In this document: positions 33,942 to 45,815 of the stretch, in pieces
Position numbering within the stretch: position 1 is the stretch's first letter
Layout of the letters: each line of letters starts with the position of its first letter
NCBI GenBank assembly: GCA_029844215.1
Contig: CM056725.1
Location: 59,185,609 to 59,249,608, forward strand
Reading direction: 5' to 3'
DNA: 64,000 nt
Source of the DNA: Przewalskia tangutica
Taxonomy: Eukaryota > Streptophyta > Magnoliopsida > Solanales > Solanaceae
Program-made: the position numbers and the translations under genes
Notes under the pieces: model-generated
What the model saw: only the letters and a program-made list of their open reading frames with translations
Databases searched by the model: none
Told to the model about the DNA's origin: nothing

Positions 33942-34041
33942 AGAAGCATCGGTTTTTAATGGGGGTCAGTCTTTCGGGGCACAAACCGAGGCTAGTACAG
34001 TTCTGGCGGCAGATTGGAGGTTTCAGTATTCTTGGGGCGGC
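33942..34041. other. Unassigned 100 bp between elements D and E
   Basis: This is the only clear stretch that does not belong to a recognised LTR or retroelement interior. The plus strand has an open frame through it containing GQSFGAQTEASTVLAADWRF, which could be the glutamine/glycine-rich tail of a gag-like protein in an older element. No motif settles the matter. Confidence 0.35.
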
Positions 34042-36592
34042 TGTCACGACGTTCGGGGCGATGGTAGTGCCTTACCCGGGCACCTAAGTAGTCATACATC
34101 AGAGAAAATCAGCGGAATATAAAAACAATACATGCAATAATGTAAATTGAGACACAGTTTATCTGAGAAAAGTCGCCTTTCGGCATATATATATAAACCA
34201 AAATCTGGCAGTTACATCCCAACTGTACAATAGGACTACAGACCTCTAAGGAAGTAAACAACTATGGCGGGACATGTCCCCGCCATACCCTGAATGTACA
34301 TATATCTACAACATCAGGGAGAACCATACCAAAAGTCGAGCCTCCGGAGAAGATGGAGCTCCTGACACCAAAGCAAAAGATCCTAAGGATGCGGATCTAG
34401 CACCTGCTTTCCCTTACCTGCGGCATGAACGCAGCCCCCCGAAGGAGGTCAGTACAACAGGTACCAAGTAGGTGAAACTGTAAAGTACTTTAAATGAAAT
34501 CATTATCATTTTAAAACCAATTTTACAAATATGTACGAACAACCAAGGTAACCGCACATAGTGCCACATCATAAACAAGAGCAACAATAGGTAAACTGTG
34601 ACAGGTCTTTTCTAGGCCGCACATGATCGAAGCAAGGCCAATCGCCCATAGTATCATTATGCATGCCTAATCCTGGACTCCCGTAGTCTGCATAGGCCAC
34701 CTAGGCCCGTATGAGGTATTCCCCGCATCGAGGGTAGCTACTCCTCGGCATCATCCTGGACTCGTAGTCTGCATGGCCACGTAGACCGCATGGCCACATG
34801 GACCGCACACTAACCTGGAACTCTCGTAGCTCCGCATAGGTCCCCTGGACCCGCATGAGGTATTCTCGAATCATAGTCCCAGACTGCCTGAGATATACCC
34901 CGCATCGGGGGGCAGCTTAACCCCCGGTATCATGTCAAGAGGTGAGTGATGTAATACTAACATAACGGCTTACCGTTAAACAACATAAGCACAAATAAGA
35001 ATAACCTCTTATACAAACGTTACAAGACACTAACACACATAGCATCATAACATGTCTACTCATCAAACCATCTTATTATACTTTCCAGAAATCAATACAA
35101 GTCTTCCTTAAACACATAAGTAAACTGTTCCTTTTCTCTTTCTTAAGTCGTTATACCTAACTTCCCATAAAGCTAGTATAACTCTTAAGCCTTTTGTTTT
35201 AAAAACAAATATTCTTCTTCTTTCAAAAATGATTTATAATTCTTTTGAAAGACTTCAAGATTTTTATTATTTAGACTCAAGTCAAAAGACGTCAAGTAAA
35301 GCCATATTCAGTTAACACACGTACGTCTACCGTACTATATATATATTTTAAAATATCATGCTTAAGAGTATAGGAAGAATCACATACCTTCTCGGCGAAA
35401 TCCACCTGCCAAGTCGAATATGTCGCGCGCAGAGTATCAACCTATAATAGTAAAATACGTCTATCAACGTCTAGACTACTCTGTAGGATTAATCTAAGCA
35501 GAGGGTTCTCTATTCTACGGAAAATCGGGCAGCACTTCCCTACCCGGTAAAATATACAAGTCTACTGTAAATACAGTCCTATGTATGTACAGTTCAATCT
35601 TCTTTAATATTCTTCTGATGTAATTACAGTTCAACTCTCTTCTGTAATACCCCTCTATGTATTTTATACTTATTTCTATACTTCTACAGTATGTATTCTC
35701 AATTATAATAGAAGGATAAGATTATTATTTACCTCGATAAGCCCAAAATTATCCAAGATATAAGTCGATCCTGAGCAAGGTTTAGCTCCTAATCTGAACG
35801 ATCCAATCCGCTCCAAGAAACCCTTAGAAGTTTCTACACAACTTCTACCTTCTACTTCAACCAACTATGAAGTTTCTCTTAGGGTTTCGTTTAGTGACTA
35901 TAAGAATATAAGGTAGTATTTCCGGACTCTACGTATAGAGGTAACTTTTGGAAATACTATAAGGGATTGGCTAAGGTATTTGGGGATAGTGACAATACTT
36001 GGAGAGTATTTCTACCAAGAGAGGGGGGGTACTTGCCGAGACCACTAGGAAGGGGAGAGGGTGTTTCGGCTTAGCTCTGTAGGGGGGGGGGGGAGAAGTG
36101 AGGCTTGGACGAGAAGCTCACAAGGGGGAAGGGAGATTTCAAGACTTGAAAAATGATTTGTGGATGAAGAAGTCTTCAACTCAAGGGGGGTATTTATAGG
36201 GCTTTCAAGGGCCAAGATGAAGGCAAGTGGAGGGCAAGTGGAGGGTGTGGATTTGCACAAGTGCCCCCTAACCCTACTCCACAAATCCCTCACAAAACAT
36301 TGACCCATAAATTAGGCCCTAAAATCGTCCCAACCGTGGCCTCTTTGCCGTCCACTTGAGGGTGACAAGTGTCACCCTCCCGTTGGTCCAAAATATTTCA
36401 TCTCTCGGAAAAATCCGCAAAAATTATAAATGACATAGCCGTAATTTTCCCTACGCAAGTTTTGGAAAATGTTTCGTCGGAAAACAATTCGTTTCGTGGG
36501 TTGTGCACAAATTTCGTCCTATGCCTAACTTTAAGTTTGAATTTTTGTACGTACGCCCTCACGTACATACTCTGGAAATACGGGGTATAACA
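34042..36592 (-). repeat. 3' LTR of element E (internally deleted)
   Basis: Begins tgtcacgacgttcgg and ends ggggtataaca, but is only 2551 bp against about 3.1-3.5 kb in relatives. A deletion of roughly 0.4 kb at about 35069 joins catcaaaccatctta to cagaaatcaataca, compared with 31730-32160 in A. A TATA box lies at 36191-36198 and a G run near 36086. Confidence 0.82.
34650..34930 (-). repeat. Minisatellite region in the LTR of E
   Basis: Degraded units with tgcataggccac, cccgtatgaggtattcc and gaccgcatggccacatg, of the same type as in A and C. Confidence 0.55.
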
Positions 36593-36603
36593 TTCTCCCC
36601 TCC
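36593..36603 (-). other. Polypurine tract of element E
   Basis: GGAGGGGAGAA on the minus strand next to the LTR, followed within 20 bp by the conserved inverted repeat cattcgtcccgaatg. The 140 bp up to the pol stop (36604-36740) are untranslated and end in a run of 15 A (36726-36740). Confidence 0.82.
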
Positions 36604-36740
36604 TTAGAAACATTCGTCCCGAATGTCCCTTCCCAAGACTCACAACGATAAGGTTCCTCATAACTTAAACAGTTTGCAAATGCCTCACATGGCCACAATA
36701 CAACACTTAAGCAAATACATCAATGAAAAAAAAAAAAAAA

Positions 36741-37440
36741 TTACAAGTAGGAAAGTGAGTTACCTGGAGGTGTGGGGAATAAGTGAGGATACTTCTGCCT
36801 CATGTCCTCCTCAGCTTCCCACGTCATCTCCTCCCTGAGCTCGTTCCGCCACAAGACTTTGACGGAAGCCACGTCCTTGGTCCGCAGACGCCTAACCTGA
36901 CGATCGATTATCGCTATGGGAATCTCCACATACGATAACCCCTCGGTCACCTGGACATCGTCAATCGGGTGCACCCTAGATGGATCCCCGATACATCTCC
37001 TCAGCATATAAACATGAAAAACCGGATGCCGCCTCAAGATCGGACGGCGGATCCAACTCATAGGCAACCTTGCCTACCTGCGGACAATCGATACGCCCGA
37101 TGTACCTTGGGTGAGTTTCCCTTTCTTCCGAATCTCATCACACCGCCATGGGTGACACCTTCAGAAAACCCAATCATCAACCTCAAACTCTAGATCTGCG
37201 ACGGCGATGATCTGCGTATGACACATGCCGACTCACGGAGTCGATGAACCGCTCTGGATAAGCTTCACCTTATCCATCGCTGTATGTCAGTCTGGTCCAC
37301 TAAATGAACCTCGCCTACATCAAACCAGCCTATCGGCGATGCACTTCCTCCCATACAAGGCCTCATGGCGCCATCTGAATCTGGAGTGGTAGCTATTATT
37401 ATACGCAAACTCAACTAGAGGCAAATGATCCTCCCATTTA
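36741..37440 (-). pseudogene. pol: Integrase C-terminus with chromodomain, element E
   Basis: The frame 37067-36741 reads HPVFHVYMLRRCIGDPSRV (C-terminal integrase domain), then AIIDRQVRRLRTKDVASVKV and MTWEAEEDMRQKYPHLF, the chromodomain-like tail typical of Tekay/Del chromoviruses. It ends at a stop at 36741. This tail is thought to guide integration to heterochromatin, which agrees with the nested setting. Upstream, 37193-37440 holds the end of the integrase core (AYNNSYHS and EALYGRKC) in shifted frames. Confidence 0.85.
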
Positions 37441-38040
37441 CCCACAAATCAATAACACAAGCTCGCAGATATCCTCAAGAGTGCGGATAGTGCGCTCGCT
37501 GTCGTGCATGCGAGGATGGAATGCGATACTCGTGCTCACTGCGTCCCTAGACCTTACGGAAAGACCTCGTAAATTTTCCGTAAATCGGGCTCCTCTGCGA
37601 TATGATCGAAATAGTGACTCCATGCAGTCTGACGATCTCTCGGATGTAAAGTCTGGCATAATCCTCAGCCGAAAAAGTCGTCCTGACGGGAAGAAAGTGG
37701 GCTGATTTCGTCAGCCTGTCGACGATAACCCAGATAGAATCATGCTTCCTCTGAGTGCGAGGTAATCCGGTGATAAAGTCCATGTTGATCACCTCCACTT
37801 CCGGTCGGGATCTCTATCGTCTGCAATAATCCACGTGCCTCGTGCTCTATCTTCACTGCGACAACACGGGCACGAGCCACAAACTCGCAACGTCCTCTTC
37901 AAGCCATCCCACCAATACACGGATCGAGGTCGTGGTACATCTTGGTCGACCGGATGGATAGAGTAACGCGCGTGCTTCCCTAGAACCTCAGCCAAGTCCG
38001 GCAATATCTCAAACACACAACTGCCCTCAAACCTTAGCAC
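37441..38040 (-). pseudogene. pol: Integrase N-terminus and catalytic core, element E
   Basis: The frame 38040-37789 holds the zinc-binding region (RSVYWWDGLKRTLRVCGSCP, with the CxxC pair) and 37798-37547 the catalytic core (MDFITGLPRTQ with the first Asp, then IVDRLTKSAHFLPVRTTFSA). Around the second catalytic position the sequence reads SIISQRSPIYG, where an Asp is expected after IIS, so the active site looks lost. A frame change separates the two parts. Confidence 0.85.
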
Positions 38041-38052
38041 CCCAGTGCTACC

Positions 38053-38694
38053 TCAAAGGACCGCTTCCTCACGAAGAGCTGTATCACGGTACCGCGTCAA
38101 AACCGGATCCTCAAACTGTTGCCTCTTCACCTCCTCGACGATGGAAGACTCGGCAACCTCTCGAACCCCACTGCTATCAGAATCAATCAATCGGACTCCA
38201 AGGCTCGCTAGCTGATGTAACTCGCGGACCATGCCCCTCTTCTCTGGCTGCACATCTGATAGACTTCCCATCGACCTACGGCTAAGAGCATCTGCCACAA
38301 CATTGGCCTTCCCCGGGTGGTACAGGATATCGACATCGTAATCCTTAAGCAGCTCTAACCACCGTCTCTATCGTAAGTTCAGCTCCTCCGGTGAAGATAT
38401 CTTTGGAGGCTCTTGTGGTGCAGTATAAATATCCACATGAACCCCATACAAATAGTGCCTCCAGATCTTGGCGTGAATCACCGCTAACTCCAAATCATGG
38501 GTGGGGTAGTTCTCATGCTTAGGTGTCGGGATGCGTGCTATAACCTTACCCAATGCGTCAACACACATCCGAGCCCGACGCTGGCGACGATCACAATACA
38601 TTACATAACCGTCTGGACCTGCGGAAGAGTAAGAACGAGGCGGTCGTCGATCTCCTTCAAGGCGGAAACCACGCTCCAAGCATCACCATCAAAC
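38053..38694 (-). pseudogene. pol: RNase H and connection to integrase, element E
   Basis: The frame 38679-38368 contains GYVMYCD, the segment with the first catalytic Asp of the Ty3-type RNase H, then HENYPTHDLELAVIHAKIWRHYLYG, with the Glu-containing helix. The frame 38298-38053 begins MADALSRRSMGSLSD, the region that follows RNase H in gypsy elements, and runs to the integrase zinc-binding domain. Two frames are needed to read it. Confidence 0.85.
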
Positions 38695-39167
38695 TTAGCC
38701 GCTTCCGAGTCGGCTAGTCAATGGCGTAGATAGAAGCAAACTTCTCCACGAACCGCCGATAATAACCCGCAAGGCCCAGATAGCTGCGCACCTCTGTCGG
38801 AGTAGTAGGTCTAGGCCAACTCCTGACTGCCTCGATCTTGGCCGTATCCACCCGAATACCATCGGCCCCGACAATATGCCCAAGAAAATCCACCGAAGTC
38901 AACCAAAACTCACATTTGGAAAACTTGGAGTATAACTGCTGGTCCTGGAGAACTCTCAGCACAGTCCTCAAATGCTCCGCATGCTCCTGCTCTGAGCGGG
39001 AATAAACCAAGATGTCATCAATGAACACTATCACAAACGTGTCCAAAAATAGCTTGAACACTCGGTTCATCAAATCCATGAATACCGTCGGAGCATTGGT
39101 CAACCCGAAAGACATAACCCTGAACTCATAATGCGTGCAGATGCGGAATGCGATCCTAGGGACATCC
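38695..39167 (-). pseudogene. pol: Reverse transcriptase, C-terminal half, element E
   Basis: The frame 39115-38714 is the longest clean pol frame in the window. It carries MSFGLTNAPTVFMDLMNRVF, the catalytic FIDDILVYS, the connection EFWLTSVDFLGHIV and VRSYLGLAGYYRRF. It is cut upstream at 39167 by a solo LTR and continues at 42693. The catalytic pair of Asp residues is intact. Confidence 0.9.
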
Positions 39168-39876
39168 TGTTATACCCCGTAGTTGCAGTGGTATGTATGT
39201 GAGGACGCACGTCTGCAGTACGGCGAAATTTTGAAAAGAAAGAAAGATGTGAGTTTTCACTGAAAAGTTTCCGTTATTTGTGAAGAAAAAGGTTCGTTAA
39301 TGGGAATTGGATTACCATATTTGGTATTTGGACTTCATAGATTATATTAGAATTTTGAGATTTTATTTTCGGAAATGGTCACGTGGGGCCCACGGGAGAA
39401 ATTTACGGTTTTGTGGGGACCGCTTTGTTTTTGAGATTTCCGGTATTTTGGATATTTTCGAAGATGAAATATTAGGCGAATCGGGGCGACACGTGTCACC
39501 CCCATGTGGCACCCTTGGCCGAATTTACCTTTGTGCACAACACCCGGTTAGAGTCGTTTTTCGACGAAAAGGTTTGCGTAACATGCGAAGGGAAAAATAC
39601 GGCTATTTGGTTTTGTATTTTTGCGGATTTTTCCGAGCGACGGAACATCTTTGGGCCAACGAGAGGGTGACACTTGTCACCCTCAAGTGACGGTTTGGGT
39701 AGGCAAGGGGGGGACGTCTTCCTCCCTTGTTTTGTGCCTTGTTTTGGCCTTGTTTGGTGCATTGTTTTGTGGAGTGTTTTGTGGAGTAGGGTTTAGGGTG
39801 CACTTGGCTTGATCTTGGCCTTACACTTGCCTTGCACATGGCTTGATCTTGGCCATTGGTTGGCCTTTGGTTTTGC

Positions 39877-39884
39877 TATAAATA
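39877..39884 (+). promoter_or_regulatory. TATA box of the solo LTR
   Basis: TATAAATA followed by a C run, about 710 bp from the LTR start, at the same distance as in B. Any transcript would be antisense to the surrounding pol. Confidence 0.6.
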
Positions 39885-41579
39885 CCCCCCTTATGTTGAT
39901 GAACTCTTCATCCACAAATGAAACCTTCCAAGCCTAAAATCCCTCCCTCCTCTAGTGTTGAGTTCGTCCAACTCATCCCCCCCCTCTTTTGAGAGTCTTG
40001 GCCGAGGGCCTCCTCCCTCCCCCTTTGTGGTGCCTTGGCCGTGGGGTACCCCCCCTAGCCTAGTTGTTTTCGTATAATACCCTTGTTGGGGTATAGAAAT
40101 ACTCCCCTAGTATTGTTATAATGCCCAAAATACCTTAGCCTTGTACCTTGTAGTATTCCAAAGATACCTCTTTACGTAGAGTCCTGAAATACTACCTTTT
40201 GTCCTTTTAGTCTCAAACCGAAACCCTAAGGAAATCTTCATAGTTGGTTGAAGTATTTGAGTAGAAGTTGGTTAGAACTTCTAAGGGTTGTTTGGAGTGG
40301 TTTGGAGCGCACGGAGTGGAGCTAAACCTTGCTCAGGATCGACATTATAACTTGGATAATTTTGGGCTTATCGAGGTAATTATCTTGTCCCTCTATTGTA
40401 ATTGGAAATTACATGTTTGTTAGAATATATAGTTGAAGTATACTATATATGGAACTATACTTAGTATTCGCAATGTCTTTTGACTTAAGCTGAAGAATGA
40501 AGAATGAGCTGTATTTACATAGGACTATATTGCGATAGACTTGTGTAGAATTGTACGTCCGGTTAGGCGTGTAAACCCCCGTTGGCTTGGTAGCCGGCCT
40601 CGATAGAGAGGAGATTTACGATGTTGCGGGGAGATCTTTGCGAATTTTAAATAGAAAGATAGAAAATTGTGTTTTGGGGTTAATATACGTTTTTTACCTT
40701 TATAGGTGAAATTAATAAGAGTAGCGTATTATAAACGAGGAGTGGAAAGGGCTAGCAAGGTTGTAGTACTTGGAGCATTTTGCTTATTGTCGATAAATCG
40801 TCGCGAGGTATGTGAACCTCTTCCTATCTTTTCTAGCATGATTGTTGTGAACTATGTAGTACGGTAGACGTACATGTGCTAAGTGATTTGGTTGGTTTAA
40901 AACATAGGGTGTTATAATAGCTTTATGGGAAGTTAGTTATAACGACCTTATGTAAATGAAAATGGTTTACTGATGTTAGAAGTTAAGAGACTTGATCTTA
41001 TAAGATAAGAGACTTAACTTATTTGTTTTAATGTGGATGTTTGTGTGAAACCTCATTCGTGAGTAATGAGTACTTGGTTTTTAAAGGGATAATGTTTCTT
41101 GATTTGGGAATCGAATGTGTATCGACAGCACCATGCGGCGTTAATAAAGGAAAATGTATTGAATAATGATGTGTTGTATTAAAACCGGTAGAAACCTCCA
41201 TCCGCATAGAAGCTAAGATGAGACAAAATGATATTACATTTTCTAGATCATGGTCATTGTAATAAGATCGTTATAAACAAGAATAAACTACTCACATATA
41301 TGACATATGTTACTCAATTGTTCTAAAAGGAATCAAGTGATTAAGTTTGGGAACTATGAAACCATTTGAAAATGAGAAGCTTGAGTAATTGAAACTAGGC
41401 AAACTGGAACTTAGGAAAAGAATGTTGTTACTTGATTTTGAAAAGGAAGGTGGGTTGGTCATTCTAATACTACGGGTATCGAGTGACTTTTATAAAAGTA
41501 ATGGATCTCTTTTAAAAGAACTTAACGTATGTAGTACTTTGGGGTTAAAAACCCGGACCTTGGCATAAAATGAAAGTAC

Positions 41580-41662
41580 TTTGAGTTGTGTGAAACTTGC
41601 CTATGCTTGTTGTTGTGAAACTTGCCTATGCTTGTTGTTGTGAAACTTGCCTATGCTTGTGA
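41580..41662 (+). repeat. Short tandem repeat in the solo LTR
   Basis: Three units of about 27 bp, tgtgaaacttgcctatgctt plus gttgt, the reverse complement of the repeat at 7980-8085. Confidence 0.85.
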
Positions 41663-41814
41663 TGATAGCCTTTGTTGTGCAAGTGTGGTATTTCTGTGTT
41701 ACCGCTCTCGATAGAGGCGGTCGACTTGTTGAGAACTTACTTGGGCGTCTTTGGCAGTGATGGAGAATTCCACGGGTATGTTTCCATTTTGATTACTGTC
41801 TTGTTGTTGATGTC

Positions 41815-42110
41815 ACATGGACATGTCTACACCGATGCAGAATTCCGGGGGCATGCGGCCATGCGGTCGGGTTGATTACCCGATATATTGTTATTGTGGT
41901 TACATGGACATGTCTACGAGGTAGAATTCCGGGGCGTGGCGTGCGGCGGGGTTGATCACCCAAGATATTATTGTTGATGTCACATGGACGTGTCTACCGG
42001 TAGAATTCGGGCATGTGGCCATGGGGCATTGGTATTATTGTTGCATCATGGACATGTCTACCGATCAGAATTCGGGGCATGCGCCATGATCTGAACATGA
42101 TTGATGTTGT
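41815..42110 (+). repeat. Minisatellite in the solo LTR
   Basis: About four units of roughly 65 bp with catggacatgtctacac and gaattccgggggcatgcggc, the reverse complement of 13128-13430. Later units have lost bases around ctg and ccgg. Confidence 0.75.
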
Positions 42111-42692
42111 GGGCGTGAGACCCATAGTTATATTTGAGTGATGACTTGAGGCGTGAGTCACGATCGATATATTTGCTTTTATGTTGTGATCGTAGTTTGG
42201 TTATCATACATGTCTCTGCTTTATATAGACTAGTATGATTTCACTACGATATTTTTTCTGATTTCACATACTTGGTACTGTTGTCGACCTCCTTGGGGCT
42301 GCGTTCATCCGCAGTAGAGGTACATCGGATCGTGGATCCCGCTCTTAGGATCACGATTCAACGTATTGGGAAGCTCCGTTTCTTGGAGGCTTATCTTTTG
42401 GTATGTGTTCCACTGAGTTGTAGGTTCTTGTACATTCGGGGTATGGCGGGGCCCTGTCCGTCATAGTCGTTGTAAATCTTAGAGTGCAGTAATCTTGTTG
42501 TGGGCGTGGTTGTAAAGGATTAAAGCTGCTCGTGTTTTATGTATATCAAGGCAACCGCTTTGGTTGGCTGTTTATTATTATATCTCTTGTTTCATGACTC
42601 ATGTTTTATTTTCCGCTGGTTTTCTCTGATGTTGTATCACTAGGGTGCCCGGGGTAAGGCACCAGTAACGGGGCCCGGAACGGGTCGTTACA

Positions 42693-43035
42693 TCCGCCTC
42701 TCTAACACGCACCTGATGATAGCCCGATCGCAGATCAATCTTGGAGAAACATCTCGCACCATGCAACTGGTCGAACAAATCATCAATCACAGGAAGGGGT
42801 ATCTTCTTAATGGTCACCTTGTTCTACACCGTAATCAACACACATGCACGGCGTCGCCCTTCTTCTTCACGAACAATATCGGCGCTCCCGGGGAGAAACA
42901 CTAGGCTGATGAAGCCGCTTCTCCAAAGAAATCTCTCGCTTGCTCTTCAACTCTCTCAACTTTCGGCGGTGCCATTACGTATGGCGGAATGGAAATAAGC
43001 CGAGTGTCGCAAAGACATCGATACAAAACTCTATC
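42693..43035 (-). pseudogene. pol: Reverse transcriptase, N-terminal half, element E
   Basis: The frame 42817-42693 reads PLPVIDDLFDQLHGARCF, then SKIDLRSGYHQVRVREADV, which includes the first catalytic Asp of RT. The frame is broken upstream (42820-43030), where pieces such as ILFVKKK can still be read. It directly continues the RT half at 39167 once the solo LTR is set aside, and is cut at 43035 by the second solo LTR, whose duplication is ctatc. Confidence 0.85.
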
Positions 43036-43660
43036 ATCACGACCGAACCGGGCCGTGATCGTGCCTACCGGGCACCCTAGTGATACAACATCAGAGAAAA
43101 ACCAGCGGAAATAAAAACTTTAAACATGAAAAGAGAGACATGATAAATAAACAGGCCAACCAAAACAGTTGCCTTCAGTATATATACATAAAAACCGACG
43201 CTTATCCTTTTACAAACCACCGCCTGCAATTGCTCACACTCTAAGGTTTTTACAACAACAATGACGGGACAGGGCCCCGCCATACCCCTGAATGTACAAG
43301 AGACTACAACTCAGGGAAACCTACCAAAGATAAGCCTCCGAAGGAACGGAGCTTTCCAACACGCTGAAATGTGATCCTAAGAGCGAGGATCCACGACCGA
43401 TGTACCTCTACCTGCGGCATGAACGCAGCCCCCCGAAGGAGGTCAGTACAACAGGTACCAAGTATGTGAAACTGTAAAATACTGTAAATGAAATCATAAC
43501 AGTCTATAAAAAGCAGGAGACATGTATGATAACCAAACTACAGTTCATAATATAAAAGCAGTCATGTCAAGTCAGGGACTCACGCCCTCAAAGTCATCCC
43601 TCATGCCCGTGGAACTCCTTCCCCACTGCCGGCAGTCTAGATATATCAGTATTATATGTA

Positions 43661-43895
43661 ACATGTCTCGGCCCGCCTCATGGGACCCGGTAAAGAATTA
43701 TATGGAATACGTGTCCCGGCCCAGCTCGTGGGACTCGGTGTAGAAGTACAGTGGAATACGTGTCCCGGCCCATCTCGTGGGACTCGGTGTAGATTTATAT
43801 GAAATACGTGTCCCGGCCCATCTTGTGGGACTCGGTGTATGATGATATGAAATACGTGTCCCGGCCCATCCCATGGGACTCGGTGAAGAAGTACA
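43661..43895 (-). repeat. Minisatellite (cccggcccatctcgtggg type), solo LTR
   Basis: Five units of about 47 bp: gaaatacgtgtcccggccc, then atctcgtgggactcggtgta. The ctcggtgta core is the one seen in the LARD and B repeats. Confidence 0.85.
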
Positions 43896-43924
43896 GTGCT
43901 CGCACGATAAAGCTATCATACGCA

Positions 43925-44017
43925 AACGTAGGCAAGTACAACAACAAGCATAGGCAAGTTACACAACAACAAGCATAGGCAAGTTACACAACAACAAGCA
44001 TAGGCAAGTTTCACACG
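43925..44017 (-). repeat. Short tandem repeat aagcataggcaagttacaca
   Basis: Four direct units of about 27 bp, of the type at 7980-8085 but with ttacaca in place of tttcaca. Confidence 0.82.
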
Positions 44018-45815
44018 TCTCAAGGTACTTTCATTTTCATCCAAGTCCGGATTTTACTCCCAAGTACTACACATGGTAAGTTCTTTTAAAAGATCCTTTC
44101 CCTTTTTCAAAAGTCACCCGATACCCGTAGTATTAGAATGACCAACGTTTTTAAGTAAACCAGAACACATTCCTTTTCAAAATCAAGTAACAACATCCTT
44201 TTCCTAAAGTTCCAGTTTGCCTAGTTTCAATTACTCAAGTTCCTTATTTGAAAGATTTCATAGTTCATAATCTTGATCGCTTAATTCCTTTTTAGAACAA
44301 CTGAGTAATATATGTCTTACGTGCGAGTAGGTTATTCTTGTTTATAACATTCTTATTACAGCAGCCATGATCTAGAAAATGTAATATCATTTTGTTTTAT
44401 CTTATCTTCTATGCAAATGGAGGTTTCTACTGGTTTTACCAATAATTCATTAGTCAATACATTTTCCTTTATTAACGTTGCAGTGGTTTGTTCGATACTT
44501 GTTCTCATTTCCGAAATCCTTTTAACATTCTTAAGCCGTTATACCTAACTTCCCATAAAGCTAGTATAACTCTTAAGTTTTCAAAAACCAAGTATTACTC
44601 CTCTTTCAAAATGATTCAAAAATCTTTTGAAATACTTCAAGTTCTTTATTAACACATATCAAGCCAGTTATAATTCAAATCAGTTACCTTTTTTAAAAAA
44701 ACCACAAAGCATTTTCTTTCCTACATAAAGCTGTTATAACCAACTTCCCATAAAGCCGTTATAACACTTTATGTTTTAAACCAATCAAATACATTTAGCA
44801 CACGCGTCACCGCACTACATAGTTCACACATATCATGCTAGAAGAGATAGGAAGAGGTTCACATACCTCGCGACAGTATCGACTAATAGCAAAAGCGCTC
44901 ACGCATTTCAAACCGTCGGTTACTCCTTAAGCCACGTAGATTGCACCACACGTAGTACTTCAACCTATAAGGCCACAAGGCGCTTATTAACATCTAGATC
45001 TCATCGTTCCATTTTCTCTGCAGAAAATTTGGCAGCACCTCCCTCAACAACAGAAATCTCTCCTCTATCGAGGCCGCTACCAAGCCAACGGGGTTAACAC
45101 GTCTAACCGGACGTGTACAATTCTACTACAAGAATGCTACATAAGTCTCATGTAATACAGCCTATGTAACTCTGATTCGATTCGATTCTTCTCTTTAATA
45201 TGCTTATCTGTGATTTCTGTTCAATTGTCTTCTTTAACTTCAGGCTTAAGTCAAAAGACATTGCCACAATACTATGTTCAGTTCTATTCAATAATCAGTC
45301 TATATATAGTATACTTCAACTATATATTACTATAACATGTAATTTCCAATTACAGTAGGGGGACAAGTTTATTTACCTCGATAAGCCCAAAATTATCCGA
45401 GTTTAATGTCGATCCTGAGCAAGGTTTAGCTCCTACTCCGTGCGCTCCAATTCGCTCCAAGAAACCCTTAGAAGTTCTACGCAACTTCTACTTATCACTT
45501 CAACTACGGGTGAAGATTTTTCCTAGGGTTTCATTTTGTGACTGAGGGAAAGTATAATAGTATTTCCGGGCTCTACGTATAGAGGTAACTTTGGAAAGTA
45601 CTACAAGGTATTTGGGCTAGAGTATTTGGGCATTATAACAATACTTGGAGAGTATTTCTATACCACAAAGGGGGTATTTATACGAGACAATCTAGGCTAG
45701 GGGGGTAGTGTTCTCGGCTAGGGCTCACAAAGGGGGAGTGGGTAGTGGCGGACGAAACTCAAGAGGGAGAGGGAGGGTTCTCAACACTTAGGGAAATATT
45801 TGTGGATGAAGAAAG

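Larger units (their letters stand above)
39168..42692 (+). mobile_element. Solo LTR, plus strand, inserted in RT
   Basis: A 3.5 kb LTR from TGTTATACCCCG to GGGTCGTTACA with no interior. It closely matches the LTRs of B in reverse orientation. The target duplication is catcc: 39163-39167 upstream and 42691-42695 downstream, where the downstream copy shares CA with the LTR end. A solo LTR with a duplication implies recombination between the two LTRs of an inserted element. Features are the TATA box 39877-39884, the conserved block at 40909-40951 and two tandem-repeat tracts. Confidence 0.9.
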
